Part shown: positions 1 to 9,324 of the stretch, piece by piece
Numbering within the stretch: position 1 is the first letter of the stretch
Layout: each line of letters opens with the position of its first letter
Origin: Verrucomicrobiota bacterium
GTDB lineage: Bacteria > Verrucomicrobiota > Verrucomicrobiia > CAIQCK01
NCBI GenBank assembly: GCA_016235595.1
Contig: JACRJX010000039.1
Location: 62,001 to 126,000, forward strand
DNA: 64,000 bases
Direction of reading: 5' to 3'
Translations under genes and position numbers: made by a program
Notes under the pieces: generated by a model
Told to the model about the DNA's origin: nothing
The model's input: only the letters and a program-made list of their open reading frames with translations
Databases searched by the model: none

Positions 1-1
1 G

Positions 2-331
2 TCAGAAGTTCTGCGTTCGAAACAGCCGGTCTTGGTCGTGTTCTGGGCACCTTGGAGCCATCCCTGCCAGATCCTTGATGCGGCATTGAATGAAGTCGCA
101 ACCGCATGTGCAGGGAAAGTGAAGGTCGTCAAGATCAACGCCGACGACAATCCGGATCTCAGCCTGGTGTGCGAAATCCAATCCATTCCAACGTTGTTGT
201 TCTTTGTGAACGGGAGTCTCCGCGCCAAAGTTGTTGGAACCACCAGCACGCAAGCGATCCTGTCCAAATGGCAGTCGGTCTTCCGCGACAGCGATGCCAT
301 GCCTCCTTCTTCCACCCAACAAGGGAAATAA
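2..331 (+). CDS. thioredoxin-like protein with SxxC active site (5' partial)
   Basis: The reading frame is open from base 2, so the start lies outside the window. The visible 109 residues form most of a thioredoxin fold. The beta strand and active-site loop read FWAPWSHPCQ, and the cis-proline loop SIPTLLFF follows about 40 residues later. In ordinary thioredoxins the loop is WCGPC. Here the first, nucleophilic cysteine is serine and only the second cysteine remains, so classical disulfide exchange is unlikely as far as the family is understood. The C-terminal tail (DAMPPSSTQQGK) is low complexity. A DUF4405 membrane protein starts 33 bases downstream on the same strand and may be co-transcribed. 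It could be a redox-inactive chaperone-like thioredoxin. Fold assignment is good; role unknown. Confidence 0.85.
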   Translation, partial: SEVLRSKQPVLVVFWAPWSHPCQILDAALNEVATACAGKVKVVKINADDNPDLSLVCEIQSIPTLLFFVNGSLRAKVVGTTSTQAILSKWQSVFRDSDAMPPSSTQQGK

Positions 332-364
332 GCACTGCGATATTTTTACAGAAAGGGACTTCTT

Positions 365-859
365 ATGAACATAAAGCGTGAGTGGGTAACACCGATTACT
401 ACGGGTGCGTTTTTTCTGTCCGCTGCGACCGGGATTCTGTTGTTCTTTCACATGAATTCGGGGGCAACCAAGGTTGTCCACGAGTGGTTGAGCTGGATCT
501 TGGTAGGCGGCGTCGCCCTTCACATGGTGCCGAATTTCCGCGGACTGAAAATGTGTCTCTCCAACAAACGAGGAGCGCTTATCATTGGAGTGTTTGCTGC
601 TATTCTTGCAGTCAGCATTCTTCTCCCGACGGGGAAACATGGCGAACCTCCTTTTATGCAACCCGTTCGGGCGCTTTCACAAGCACCTCTCACAACGCTG
701 GCCCAAGTGGCGCAGATTCCGCCTCAACAATTGCTTGAGCGACTCTCGAAGGCCGGTCTCCAGCCGGTGTCAGACCAGCAGAAGTTGAGCGAACTCACTG
801 GCGACGATACGAGGAAGCAACTGCGCGTATTATCCCTAGTGCTGAGCGAAAACAACTGA
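365..859 (+). CDS. DUF4405 membrane protein
   Basis: A 164-residue protein preceded by a purine-rich AAAGGGA site. Residues 9-30 and 35-60 form two hydrophobic segments separated by FFHMNSG and VHEW, and a third spans about residues 70-90. The VTPITTG start, the VHEWLSW motif and the histidine in ALHMVPNF match the DUF4405 family. In known members the histidines are thought to bind heme, and the family is linked with extracytosolic flavinylation and electron transfer. The C-terminal 60 residues look soluble and contain PPQQLLERL-like helical sequence. It follows the SxxC thioredoxin gene and precedes the RND efflux operon, but the 88-base gap before the latter suggests separate transcription. 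The DUF4405 call is from pattern recognition; the electron-transfer role is inference. Confidence 0.75.
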   Translation: MNIKREWVTPITTGAFFLSAATGILLFFHMNSGATKVVHEWLSWILVGGVALHMVPNFRGLKMCLSNKRGALIIGVFAAILAVSILLPTGKHGEPPFMQPVRALSQAPLTTLAQVAQIPPQQLLERLSKAGLQPVSDQQKLSELTGDDTRKQLRVLSLVLSENN

Positions 860-947
860 TGCTGCACGGCACGCTGTTCGAGAGGCACAACCTTACAATT
901 CGAATACTTTTTCTTCACCAAGCCATTAACCATCTCTGCAACCCAGT

Positions 948-2126
948 ATGAATCTTCCATTTCATCCACGTCTTCTGATCGCGGCCCTGGCGGTGCTTAC
1001 GACCTCTTGTTCGAAGACCCAGGCTCCGCCACCCGCCTCTGTGCCAGAAGTCGCAACCATCACGGTCGCCCGGCAGAAGGTCGTGCTGACGACCGAACTG
1101 CCCGGCCGCACGTCTCCGTATTGCATCGCGGAAATCCGGCCCCAGGTCAACGGCCTCATATTGAAACGCCTGTTCACTGAAGGGTCCGACGTCAAAGCCG
1201 GCCAGGAGCTTTACCAGATCGACCCCGCTCCCTTTCAGGCGGTGCTGGACAATGCCAAGGCGGCTCTCGGCCGGGCTGAAGCCCACCGGCCTGCCCTTCA
1301 GTTGAGGGCGGAGCGCTACAAGCAAGCGCTCTCCGAACAAGCCGTCAGCCGGCAGGATTTCGACGATGCGGATTCGGCATTGAAACAAGCCGAAGCCGAT
1401 ATCCAGTATTACAAAGCGATGGTGGAGACAGCGCGCATCAATCTCGGATACGCCCGGGTCGTCTCGCCCATCACCGGCCGCATTGGAACATCCACCGTGA
1501 CGGACGGCGCCATTGTGACGGCGTATCAGCCCGTGGCCCTCGCAACCATTCAGCAAATGGATCCCATTTATGTGGATGTGCGCCAATCCACGACGGATCT
1601 GCTGCGACTGCAGCGCCGCCTGGAGGATGGACAACTCAACCGCAGCGGGCCGAACCTGAAACAGGTGCAGGTGATCCTGGGAAACGGCGTGATGTATCCC
1701 TTGGAAGGGACGTTTCAGTTCCGCGACGTTTCGGTGGACCCGACCACGGCAACTGTGACTTTGCGGATGGTCTTCCCCAATCCCAAGGGAGTTCTTCTGC
1801 CGGGCATGTTCGTCCGTGTGTTGCTGAAGGAAGGCGTTAACGAACACGCGATTCTGATCCCCCAGCAAGCAGTCGCGCGCGATCCAAAGGGTAATCCTAT
1901 CGTTTCGGTAGTGGATAACAATGGCAAGGTCGAACAGCGGAAGCTGGGCCTCGACCGGGTCATCGGCGATCAATGGCTCGTTTCCTCAGGTCTGGCGCCC
2001 AACGACCGTGTGATCGTGGAGGGCATCCAAAAGGCGCGGCCCGGTGCCACCGTAAAGGCGGTTCCCTTCGACGATGGCCGGAAACAGTCAGCAAACACGG
2101 CCCCGGCTGTTTCAAAAACGAACTAA
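948..2126 (+). CDS. RND efflux periplasmic adaptor (membrane fusion protein)
   Basis: A 392-residue AcrA/MexA-type adaptor. The N-terminus is a lipoprotein signal peptide ending in LTTSC, so the mature protein should be lipid-anchored in the periplasm. The lipoyl/barrel-sandwich start (LPGRTSPYCIAEIRPQVNGLI) is followed by the alpha-hairpin (about residues 100-160) with the usual QAVSRQDFDDA motif, then the returning lipoyl half (ARVVSPITGRIGTS) and the beta-barrel with DPIYVDV. The MFVRVLL segment and the C-terminal membrane-proximal domain complete a full-length protein. The family bridges the inner-membrane pump and outer-membrane channel. The pump gene starts 12 bases downstream and the channel gene follows it, so this is a standard three-gene operon. 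No regulator gene is adjacent in the window. Substrate cannot be predicted. Confidence 0.95.
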   Translation: MNLPFHPRLLIAALAVLTTSCSKTQAPPPASVPEVATITVARQKVVLTTELPGRTSPYCIAEIRPQVNGLILKRLFTEGSDVKAGQELYQIDPAPFQAVLDNAKAALGRAEAHRPALQLRAERYKQALSEQAVSRQDFDDADSALKQAEADIQYYKAMVETARINLGYARVVSPITGRIGTSTVTDGAIVTAYQPVALATIQQMDPIYVDVRQSTTDLLRLQRRLEDGQLNRSGPNLKQVQVILGNGVMYPLEGTFQFRDVSVDPTTATVTLRMVFPNPKGVLLPGMFVRVLLKEGVNEHAILIPQQAVARDPKGNPIVSVVDNNGKVEQRKLGLDRVIGDQWLVSSGLAPNDRVIVEGIQKARPGATVKAVPFDDGRKQSANTAPAVSKTN

Positions 2127-2138
2127 CGAAGGCGCGCC

Positions 2139-5100
2139 ATGTTATCAAGATTTTTCCTGAATCGTCCGGTTTTTGCCTGGGTCATCGCCATCATCCTGAT
2201 GGTGGCGGGTTGTCTGGCGATCCACAATCTGCCGATCGCGCAGTATCCACCCATCGCGCCTCCTTCCATCGCCATCACGGCCTTCTATCCCGGGGCGTCG
2301 GCGGAAACGGTTGAGAACAGCGTGACGCAGATCATCGAGCAAAAGATGACCGGCTTCGACATGATGCTCTATCTGTCGGCCACCAGCGATTCGTCAGGGC
2401 AGTCCCGCATCGAGTTGACCTTCGCGCCAGGAACCGACCCGGACCTCGCCTGGGCCCAGGTGCAGAACAAGCTCCAGCTTGCGATGGCGAACCTGCCGGA
2501 GGTGGTGCAGCGGCAAGGCGTCAAGGTGAGCAAATCCACCCGCAACTACCTGATGATTGTGGGTCTGATCTCGGAAGACGGCAGCATGGACGGGAATGAT
2601 TTGCGCGACTATGCGCAATCGAACCTTGAGAAAGTGCTCTCGCGAGTGCCCGGGGTGGGCGAAGTGGAGAATTTTGGCAGCCAGTATGCCATGCGTATCT
2701 GGCTGAACCCCGACAAACTAACCGATTACCAGATGACGATGGCGGATGTCATCGCGGGACTGAAGGCGTACAACGTGGAGATCTCTGCGGGCCAGTTTGG
2801 CGGCGCTCCAGCGACGGAGGGACAACGGCTGAATGCAGCCATCATCGTTCAGAACCTGCTGAAGATGCCGGAGGAGTTCGCCGCCATCCCACTGCGCACC
2901 AACCCGGATGGGTCCATCGTGCGAATCAAGGACGTGGGGCGAACGGAGTTGGGTACCGAAGCCTACGACGTTGTGGCTCTCTACAACGGCATGCCTTCGG
3001 CCGCGATGGCCATTCGACAGTCGGCAGGGGCCAACGCCTTGGAGACAGCGGACAATGTCCGGAACAAGCTGAAGGAGATGAGCGATTTCTTCCCCACCGG
3101 CATGAAGGTCGTTTATCCCTACGACACAACGCCGTTTGTCGAGGTGGCGATTGAAGAGGTGGTCAAAACATTGTTCGAGGCAATCGGGCTGGTGTTCCTG
3201 GTGATGTACCTGTTCATGGGCAACATGCGGGCCACCCTGATCCCGACCATCGCCGTGCCGGTGGTGATCCTCGGGACGTTTGCGGTGCTGGGACTGTTTG
3301 GTTTCTCGATCAACATGCTGACCATGTTCGCCATGGTGCTGGCCATCGGCCTGTTGGTGGACGATGCCATCGTCGTGGTGGAGAACGTGGAACGGATCAT
3401 GAGCGAGGAAGGTCTTTCGCCGTTCGAGGCCACGCGCAAATCCATGGACCAGATTACCAGCGCCTTGATCGGCATCGGGCTGGTGCTTTCGGCCGTGTTT
3501 GGACCCATGGCATTCTTCACCGGCTCCACCGGCGTCATCTACCGCCAGTTCTCCGTGACCATCATCGCTTCCATGCTGCTCTCCGTGGTGGTGGCCTTGG
3601 TGTTGACCCCCGTGCTGTGCGCCTCGCTGCTCCGGCCCATTTCCAAAGGGCATGAACCCGCGGAGGCGAGTGTCTGGTTTCTGCGGCCATTCTTCCGATG
3701 GTTTGACCGCATGTATTTCCGGACCCGGGATTGGTATGTCCGCCGGGTAAGCCAATCGCTGATTCACAAAGTCCGCTACCTGCTGGTTTTCGTCGCAATC
3801 GTTGTCGCCATGGGATGGTTGTTTCAACGAATGCCAAAGGCTTACCTGCCGGATGAAGATCAGGGCATCCTGATGGTGCAAACGCTGCTCCCGGCCAACG
3901 CGACCCTGGAGCAGACCGAGCGGATCATGCTGGATGTTCAGAACTTCTTCCTGCACGACGAAAGTCGCGCGGTGGCAAACGTCCTGACGGTTTCGGGCAC
4001 CAGTTTTTCCGGACGCGGCCAGAACTCGGGTCTGGCGTTCGTCAGGATGAAAGACTGGAAGCTGCGTGACAAGCCGGACTTGAAGGTAAGCGCCGTGGCT
4101 GGGAGAGCCATGGGCCGGTTCGCCCGCATCCGGAATGCGATGGTGTTTGCCTTTGCGCCGCCCGCGGTAATCGAGTTGGGCCAGGCCAAAGGGTTTGACT
4201 TTCAGTTGCTGGACAGGAGCGGTCTGGGTCACGCCGATTTGATGGCAGCCCGAAACCAGCTCCTCGGCATGGCGGCGAAAGACCCGGTGCTGACGAAGGT
4301 GCGGCCGAACGGGTTGGAAGATGTGCCCGAATACCGGGTCGACGTGGACTGGGAGAAGGCCGGGGCACTGGGCGTGCCCATCTCCTCAATCCACACCACG
4401 ATTTCGGCGGCCTTCGGCAGCGCGTATGTGAACGACTTCATCCAAGGCGGCCGGGTGAAGCGGGTATATGCGCAAGCTGACGCGCCCTATCGAATGTTGC
4501 CCACCGACCTTGAAAAACTCTATGTGCGCAACAACCAGGGCAAAATGGTTCCGTTTTCTTCTTTTGCTTCGGGCCACTGGACGTCCGGTTCGCCGAAGCT
4601 CGAACGGTTCAACGGTTTTCCGTCCATCAATATTCTGGGTGAATCAGCGCCAGGAAGAAGTTCCGGTGAAGCCATGCAGGCGATGGAGGGTTTCGTCAAG
4701 AAACTGCCGCGGGGCATTGGTTTCGACTGGACTGGGTTGTCCTATCAGGAACGGATGGCGGGTTCCCAGGCCGCTCCGCTCTATGCCTTCTCCATCCTTG
4801 TGATCTTCCTTTGCCTGGCGGCGTTGTACGAAAGCTGGCCCATCCCCATCTCGATCCTGCTGGCGCTGCCCTTGGGTGGCATCGGCGGCATGATCGGCTC
4901 GACGCTCCGGGAATTGCCCAACGATGTTTATTTCCAGATCGGGCTGTTGACCACGCTTGGTCTGACCACCAAGAACGCCATCCTGATCGTCCAGTTCGCC
5001 AAGACCAGAGTGGAAGAAGGAATGGGGTTGATCGACGCCACTCTGGAAGCGGCGAAACTGAGGTTGCGTCCCATCATCATGACCTCGCTGGCCTTCGGGT

Positions 5101-5321
5101 TCGGCGTCCTGCCGCTGGCTCTCGCAGACGGAGCGGGCGCGGGGGCACAAAGAGCCATCGGCACCTCCGTGCTGGGAGGCGTGGTGACCTCAACTTTCCT
5201 GGTCACCATATTTGCGCCGCTCTTCTACGTATTGATCGAGAAAACTTTTGGCAAGAAGCCGCAGGCAAGCAAGGCAGCGCTCTCCGGGCATGCCGAGCCA
5301 GATCCGTCTGTGGATCACTAA
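2139..5321 (+). CDS. RND multidrug efflux pump, HAE1 (AcrB) family
   Basis: A 1060-residue inner-membrane proton-driven pump. The N-terminus MLSRFFLNRPVFAWVIAI is the typical first transmembrane segment. The first porter domain begins with AQYPPIAPPSIAITAFYPGA. Transmembrane segment 4 carries LLVDDAIVVVENVER, the paired aspartates of the proton relay, and segment 10 carries the matching lysine in LTTKNAILIVQFAK. The repeat structure (two sets of six membrane helices, two large periplasmic loops) and the length are normal for the HAE1 family. A GAAGG ribosome site precedes the start 12 bases after the adaptor gene. The channel gene begins two bases after this stop. Known relatives export hydrophobic drugs, solvents or bile-like compounds; the substrate here is unknown. 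Confidence 0.97.
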   Translation: MLSRFFLNRPVFAWVIAIILMVAGCLAIHNLPIAQYPPIAPPSIAITAFYPGASAETVENSVTQIIEQKMTGFDMMLYLSATSDSSGQSRIELTFAPGTDPDLAWAQVQNKLQLAMANLPEVVQRQGVKVSKSTRNYLMIVGLISEDGSMDGNDLRDYAQSNLEKVLSRVPGVGEVENFGSQYAMRIWLNPDKLTDYQMTMADVIAGLKAYNVEISAGQFGGAPATEGQRLNAAIIVQNLLKMPEEFAAIPLRTNPDGSIVRIKDVGRTELGTEAYDVVALYNGMPSAAMAIRQSAGANALETADNVRNKLKEMSDFFPTGMKVVYPYDTTPFVEVAIEEVVKTLFEAIGLVFLVMYLFMGNMRATLIPTIAVPVVILGTFAVLGLFGFSINMLTMFAMVLAIGLLVDDAIVVVENVERIMSEEGLSPFEATRKSMDQITSALIGIGLVLSAVFGPMAFFTGSTGVIYRQFSVTIIASMLLSVVVALVLTPVLCASLLRPISKGHEPAEASVWFLRPFFRWFDRMYFRTRDWYVRRVSQSLIHKVRYLLVFVAIVVAMGWLFQRMPKAYLPDEDQGILMVQTLLPANATLEQTERIMLDVQNFFLHDESRAVANVLTVSGTSFSGRGQNSGLAFVRMKDWKLRDKPDLKVSAVAGRAMGRFARIRNAMVFAFAPPAVIELGQAKGFDFQLLDRSGLGHADLMAARNQLLGMAAKDPVLTKVRPNGLEDVPEYRVDVDWEKAGALGVPISSIHTTISAAFGSAYVNDFIQGGRVKRVYAQADAPYRMLPTDLEKLYVRNNQGKMVPFSSFASGHWTSGSPKLERFNGFPSINILGESAPGRSSGEAMQAMEGFVKKLPRGIGFDWTGLSYQERMAGSQAAPLYAFSILVIFLCLAALYESWPIPISILLALPLGGIGGMIGSTLRELPNDVYFQIGLLTTLGLTTKNAILIVQFAKTRVEEGMGLIDATLEAAKLRLRPIIMTSLAFGFGVLPLALADGAGAGAQRAIGTSVLGGVVTSTFLVTIFAPLFYVLIEKTFGKKPQASKAALSGHAEPDPSVDH

Positions 5322-5322
5322 A

Positions 5323-6801
5323 ATGAACAAGAACGTTCTTCTCCTATTATTTCTAGTGTTGATTGGAATCGCCATCCTCGCAACCGGCTGCACCATGGCC
5401 CCGAAATATGCCCGGCCAGCAGCGCCGATTCCGACCGCGTGGCCGACCGGCACGGCCTATGAAGTCGGCGTGTCCACAAACGCTCCACAGGCTGTGGACG
5501 TAAAGTGGCAGAACTACTTCACCGACTCGAAGCTTCAAAAGGTCATCGGCCTCGCGTTGACAAACAACCGCAACCTGCGGGTGGCTGCGTTGAATGTCGA
5601 GTACACGCTGGCGATATACGGCATCCGCCGGGCCGAGTTGTTGCCAACGCTTAGCGCTTTTGCCAGCGGGAGCAGACAACGGGTCCCTGCCGACCTTTCG
5701 AGCAGTGGAAACAGGCAGATTTCGTCACGCTACGATGCCAATCTCGGAGTGGCATCCTGGGAAATCGATTTCTTCGGCCGTATTCGCAGCCTGAAGGACC
5801 GCGCTCTGGAGGAATACATGGCCTCAGAACAAGCTCGCCGCAGTACTCAACTGCTGCTAGTGGCCTCGGTGTCTCAAACGTACCTGACGATGGCCGCGGA
5901 CAAGGAGAGCCTCAAACTGGCTGAAACCACTCTGGAGGCACAACAGGGTACCTACAATCTGGTTAAGAAACGCCGTGAACTCGGCCTCGCGCCGGAGTTG
6001 GACCTTTTCCGGGCCCAAACGCAGGTGGATACCGCCCGCGGAGACGTGGCCCGCTTCACGCAGCTCATAGCGCAGGACAAGAACACCCTGGATTTGCTGG
6101 TCGGTTCCCCTACCCCGCCAGAACTTTTGCCTGGGCAACTGGCCACCGTCAAGCCGCCCAAGGAAATCAGCGCGGGCGTTTCCTCCGAAGTTTTGTTGAG
6201 CCGGCCAGACGTGCTCCAGTCAGAAGATCAGCTCAAGGCGGCCTATGCCGACATCGGCGCCGCCCGGGCGGCGTTTTTCCCTCGCATCAGTCTGACCACC
6301 GCTTTCGGCACTGCAAGCAGCCAGCTCTCCGGTCTCTTCAAAGCCGGTTCCGGCGCATGGAGCTATGCGCCGGAGATTGTAATGCCGATTTTTGACGCCC
6401 GCACGTGGTCCGCTCTCAAGGCAACCAAAGTGCAGCGAGAAATCGCCGTGACCCAATACGAAAAGGCGATTCAGAATGCATTCAAGGAAACGGCCGACGT
6501 GCTGGCCGTTCGCGGCACCGTGGACGACCAGATAGCGTCGCAACAATCCCTGGTTCATGCCAATGCAGAGACCTATCGCTTGTCCAATTTCCGTTACACC
6601 ATGGGAATTGACAGCTACCTCAGCGTCCTTGATGCGCAACGGTCCCTGTATTCAGCGCAGCAGGGACTTGTCACACTGAACCTGACGAAGCTCTCCAACG
6701 ATGTGAGACTCTACGCCGTGCTGGGCGGCGGCTGGGACGCCGACAAACCCTCTATTCCGGTGGCCGCAAAAACTGCGCCTGAAGAACCGAAGAAGAATTG
6801 A
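5323..6801 (+). CDS. outer membrane channel lipoprotein, NodT/OprM family
   Basis: The ATG at 5323 is chosen because it lies two bases after the pump stop and starts a lipoprotein signal ending ILATGC; the frame is open further upstream but that would overlap the pump gene. The product is 492 residues, normal for TolC-like outer membrane factors. The segment QNYFTDSKLQKVIGLALTNN is the usual start of the first coiled-coil repeat, and ASWEIDFFGRIRSLKDRA is the highly conserved NodT-family signature. The second repeat contains LLSRPDVLQSEDQLKAAYADIGAARAAFFP-type sequence. It would form the trimeric outer-membrane exit duct for the pump encoded just upstream. The C-terminal tail (APEEPKKN) is polar. 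The call is firm; substrate unknown. Confidence 0.96.
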   Translation: MNKNVLLLLFLVLIGIAILATGCTMAPKYARPAAPIPTAWPTGTAYEVGVSTNAPQAVDVKWQNYFTDSKLQKVIGLALTNNRNLRVAALNVEYTLAIYGIRRAELLPTLSAFASGSRQRVPADLSSSGNRQISSRYDANLGVASWEIDFFGRIRSLKDRALEEYMASEQARRSTQLLLVASVSQTYLTMAADKESLKLAETTLEAQQGTYNLVKKRRELGLAPELDLFRAQTQVDTARGDVARFTQLIAQDKNTLDLLVGSPTPPELLPGQLATVKPPKEISAGVSSEVLLSRPDVLQSEDQLKAAYADIGAARAAFFPRISLTTAFGTASSQLSGLFKAGSGAWSYAPEIVMPIFDARTWSALKATKVQREIAVTQYEKAIQNAFKETADVLAVRGTVDDQIASQQSLVHANAETYRLSNFRYTMGIDSYLSVLDAQRSLYSAQQGLVTLNLTKLSNDVRLYAVLGGGWDADKPSIPVAAKTAPEEPKKN

Positions 6802-6855
6802 TACACTGACCCGCGCGTCGAAAAAGAAACCACCAAGAAAAGACGAGACAGGCCC

Positions 6856-8895
6856 ATGAACGAGCCTCAAGCAAAATCACACGCTGGAGATGCTACTGGA
6901 GGATCAACGGCAACATCTCGATCCCGGCTCGACGAAGCGATCGCCAACGCCGAGCAATGGCTGGCGCGCGAACAACTGGAGGAAGGCTTCTGGGTCGGCA
7001 TGCTGAAGTCCAATTGCTGCATAGAGGCGCAATGGATTCTGGCCATGCACTTTCTGGGCATCCAAGACGATCCCAAGCATGCGGGAGTGATCCGGGCCAT
7101 TTTGAAAGAGCAGCGGCCAGATGGCGCTTGGGAAGTGTATCATGACGCCCCCGAAGGCGACATCAACACCACGGTGGAGTGTTACACGGCCCTGCGCTGT
7201 TCGGGGTTCAAGGTTGATGACGAGCCGGTGCGTAAGGCGCGGGAATGGATTCTGTCCCACGGCGGCCTGAAAAAAGTCCGCAACTTCACCCGCTTCTGGC
7301 TGGCGTTTATTGGCGAGTGGCCTTGGGAACGCACGCCCGTTGTACCCCCGGAAATCTTCCGTGTCCCGACTTGGGCGCCGTTTAACATTTATTGGTTTGG
7401 CTGTTGGGCACGGGCCACCCTCGTCCCCTTGGCGATTCTTTCGGCCCGCATGCCGGTTCGTCCGCTCCCGCCCGACCGCCGTCTGGATGAGTTGTTCCCC
7501 GAAGGACGGGAGAACTTTGATTACTCGATGCCGAAGCGTCACAGCGGCTTCTGGCCCACCCTGTTCCGTCTGACCGAGAAGCTGCTGCGTTTATATATGA
7601 GCAGCCCGTGGAAGCCCGGTCGCGAAACCGCGATCAAGCTCTGCATGGAATGGATCATCAGCCACCAGGATGCCGACGGCGCCTGGGGCGGCATTCAACC
7701 GCCGTGGATTTACAGTCTGCTGGCGCTCCACGTCGAAGGATATGCGTTGGATCACCCTGTGATTCGCAGCGGATTGGATGCATGGAATCACCACTGGTCT
7801 TACAAACGCGACGATGCGATTTATCTTCAGGCCAGCGAGTCACCCATCTGGGACACAGTCCTGACCCTGCAAGCGCTGCTCGACTGCGGGGAGGATTTTC
7901 GGACGTTCCCCGGCATGGGGCGCGCTCTGGACTGGGTCCTGAAAAAACAGATTCTGGTCAAAGGCGACTGGGCCGTGGTTGTCAAAGACGTGGAATGCGG
8001 CGGGTGGGCCTTCGAGCGAGCCAACACCTGGTATCCCGATCTCGACGATACCGCCGTGGCCATGATCGTGCTGGCTCGCATCCGCAAGATTGCGCCGCCT
8101 GAATTCGTCCCGCGGATCGAGACCGCCCTGCACCGCGCAGAAGTCTGGGTGCGCGCCATGCAATCCTCAAACGGCGGCTGGGGCGCTTTCGACAAGGACA
8201 ACGATCGTTGGATTCTCGCGCAGCTCCCGTTCTGCGACTTCGGCGAAGTGCTGGACCCTCCCAGCGCCGATTTGACTGGTCACAAACTCGAAGCCTTGGG
8301 GTTGATGGGCTGCACCATGAGCGACCCCACGGTCAAACGCGCTGTTGACTACGCGATGCGCGAACAGGAACCGGAGGGCAGTTGGTTTGGTCGCTGGGGT
8401 GTCAATTATCTTTACGGAACCGCGCTCGTGTTGCCCGGACTGCGTTCCATCGGATTCGACATGAAGGATCCCCGCATTCAAAAGACCGCAGAATGGCTGG
8501 CCTCCCGGCAGAATGCCGACGGCGGCTGGGGCGAATCCTGCGCGTCCTATATGGACGATGCCTTGCGTGGAGTAGGACCCAGCACTCCCGCCCAAACGGC
8601 TTGGGCACTGATCGGTCTGCTGGCCATCGATAATCATAGGTTCGATCCAGCGATTCAACGCGGGGTGGACTGGCTGCTTGCACAGCAACGCGATGGCACT
8701 TGGGCGCAGTCTTACTACGTGGGCACCGGCTTCCCCGGCTATGGAATTGGCGAACGCATCCGGCTCAGGAAGAACACCGTGGCGCTGGCTCAGGGACGCG
8801 AATTGGCCCGCGGCTTCATGATCGACTACAACATGTATCGTCATTACTTCCCGCTCCAAGCCTTGGGTCGCGTTCGTGACCGCCTTGCGTCGTGA
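6856..8895 (+). CDS. shc: squalene-hopene cyclase
   Basis: A 679-residue cyclase of the usual length. The acid motif DLDDTAVA (residues 395-398) supplies the catalytic DxDD aspartates that start polyene cyclisation. QW repeats appear throughout, for example QRPDGAW, QDADGAW, SSNGGWGAF, QNADGGW and QRDGTW, and the terminal YRHYFPLQALGR motif is intact. The reaction is squalene to hopene/hopanol, giving hopanoids for the cytoplasmic or outer membrane. Between GTGFPGYG and FMIDYNMYRH there are about 20 extra residues compared with the common bacterial GTGFPxDFY pattern, which I would treat as a clade feature. A small STAS-like gene follows after 55 bases. No squalene synthase genes lie within the window, so the rest of the hopanoid pathway is elsewhere. 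Confidence 0.95.
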   Translation: MNEPQAKSHAGDATGGSTATSRSRLDEAIANAEQWLAREQLEEGFWVGMLKSNCCIEAQWILAMHFLGIQDDPKHAGVIRAILKEQRPDGAWEVYHDAPEGDINTTVECYTALRCSGFKVDDEPVRKAREWILSHGGLKKVRNFTRFWLAFIGEWPWERTPVVPPEIFRVPTWAPFNIYWFGCWARATLVPLAILSARMPVRPLPPDRRLDELFPEGRENFDYSMPKRHSGFWPTLFRLTEKLLRLYMSSPWKPGRETAIKLCMEWIISHQDADGAWGGIQPPWIYSLLALHVEGYALDHPVIRSGLDAWNHHWSYKRDDAIYLQASESPIWDTVLTLQALLDCGEDFRTFPGMGRALDWVLKKQILVKGDWAVVVKDVECGGWAFERANTWYPDLDDTAVAMIVLARIRKIAPPEFVPRIETALHRAEVWVRAMQSSNGGWGAFDKDNDRWILAQLPFCDFGEVLDPPSADLTGHKLEALGLMGCTMSDPTVKRAVDYAMREQEPEGSWFGRWGVNYLYGTALVLPGLRSIGFDMKDPRIQKTAEWLASRQNADGGWGESCASYMDDALRGVGPSTPAQTAWALIGLLAIDNHRFDPAIQRGVDWLLAQQRDGTWAQSYYVGTGFPGYGIGERIRLRKNTVALAQGRELARGFMIDYNMYRHYFPLQALGRVRDRLAS

Positions 8896-8950
8896 GCCTC
8901 CGGCGGCGGCCGGGAAATCGAGTGACACAAGAGCAACGAGAAAAAACATC

Positions 8951-9316
8951 ATGTATCACATCGTTTTCGACACAGCGTCTCATCTGCTCACCATCAATTG
9001 GACCGGGCATGTTGACCTGGCAGAAGTCCAGCGGTGTCACCAGGAACTGCAACAACACCTGTCGGAAATAAAACCCGGTCTTCGGATACTGACAAACCTG
9101 AGCGGTTTGGGGTCGATGGATTTCGAGTGTTCCGCTCAGATTGATCGGATCATGGACCTGTTCAACGCGGCTGGAGTGGATACCATCGTGAGGGTCATTC
9201 CAAATCCCCGCAAGGACATTGGGTTCAACATCATGTCATGGTTCCATTATCGTCATGGCATTCACATCATGACGTGCGAAACCATGGAAGAGGCGAAGAA
9301 GATCCTCCAGGCTTGA
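8951..9316 (+). CDS. small STAS-like protein
   Basis: A 121-residue protein with no signal peptide or membrane segment. I chose the ATG at 8951, because the sequence from there (MYHIVFDTASHLLTINWTG) starts directly with a beta strand; the open frame upstream overlaps the cyclase gene. The alternating pattern of strands and helices (RILTNLSGLGSMDFE, IDRIMDLFNAAGVDTIVRVIP, ETMEEAKKILQA) resembles SpoIIAA/STAS-like proteins of the lipid- or signal-binding type. No serine phosphorylation motif of anti-sigma antagonists is obvious. It sits 55 bases after shc on the same strand and could be co-transcribed. Family assignment is tentative. Confidence 0.7.
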   Translation: MYHIVFDTASHLLTINWTGHVDLAEVQRCHQELQQHLSEIKPGLRILTNLSGLGSMDFECSAQIDRIMDLFNAAGVDTIVRVIPNPRKDIGFNIMSWFHYRHGIHIMTCETMEEAKKILQA

Positions 9317-9324
9317 TGCCCCCT

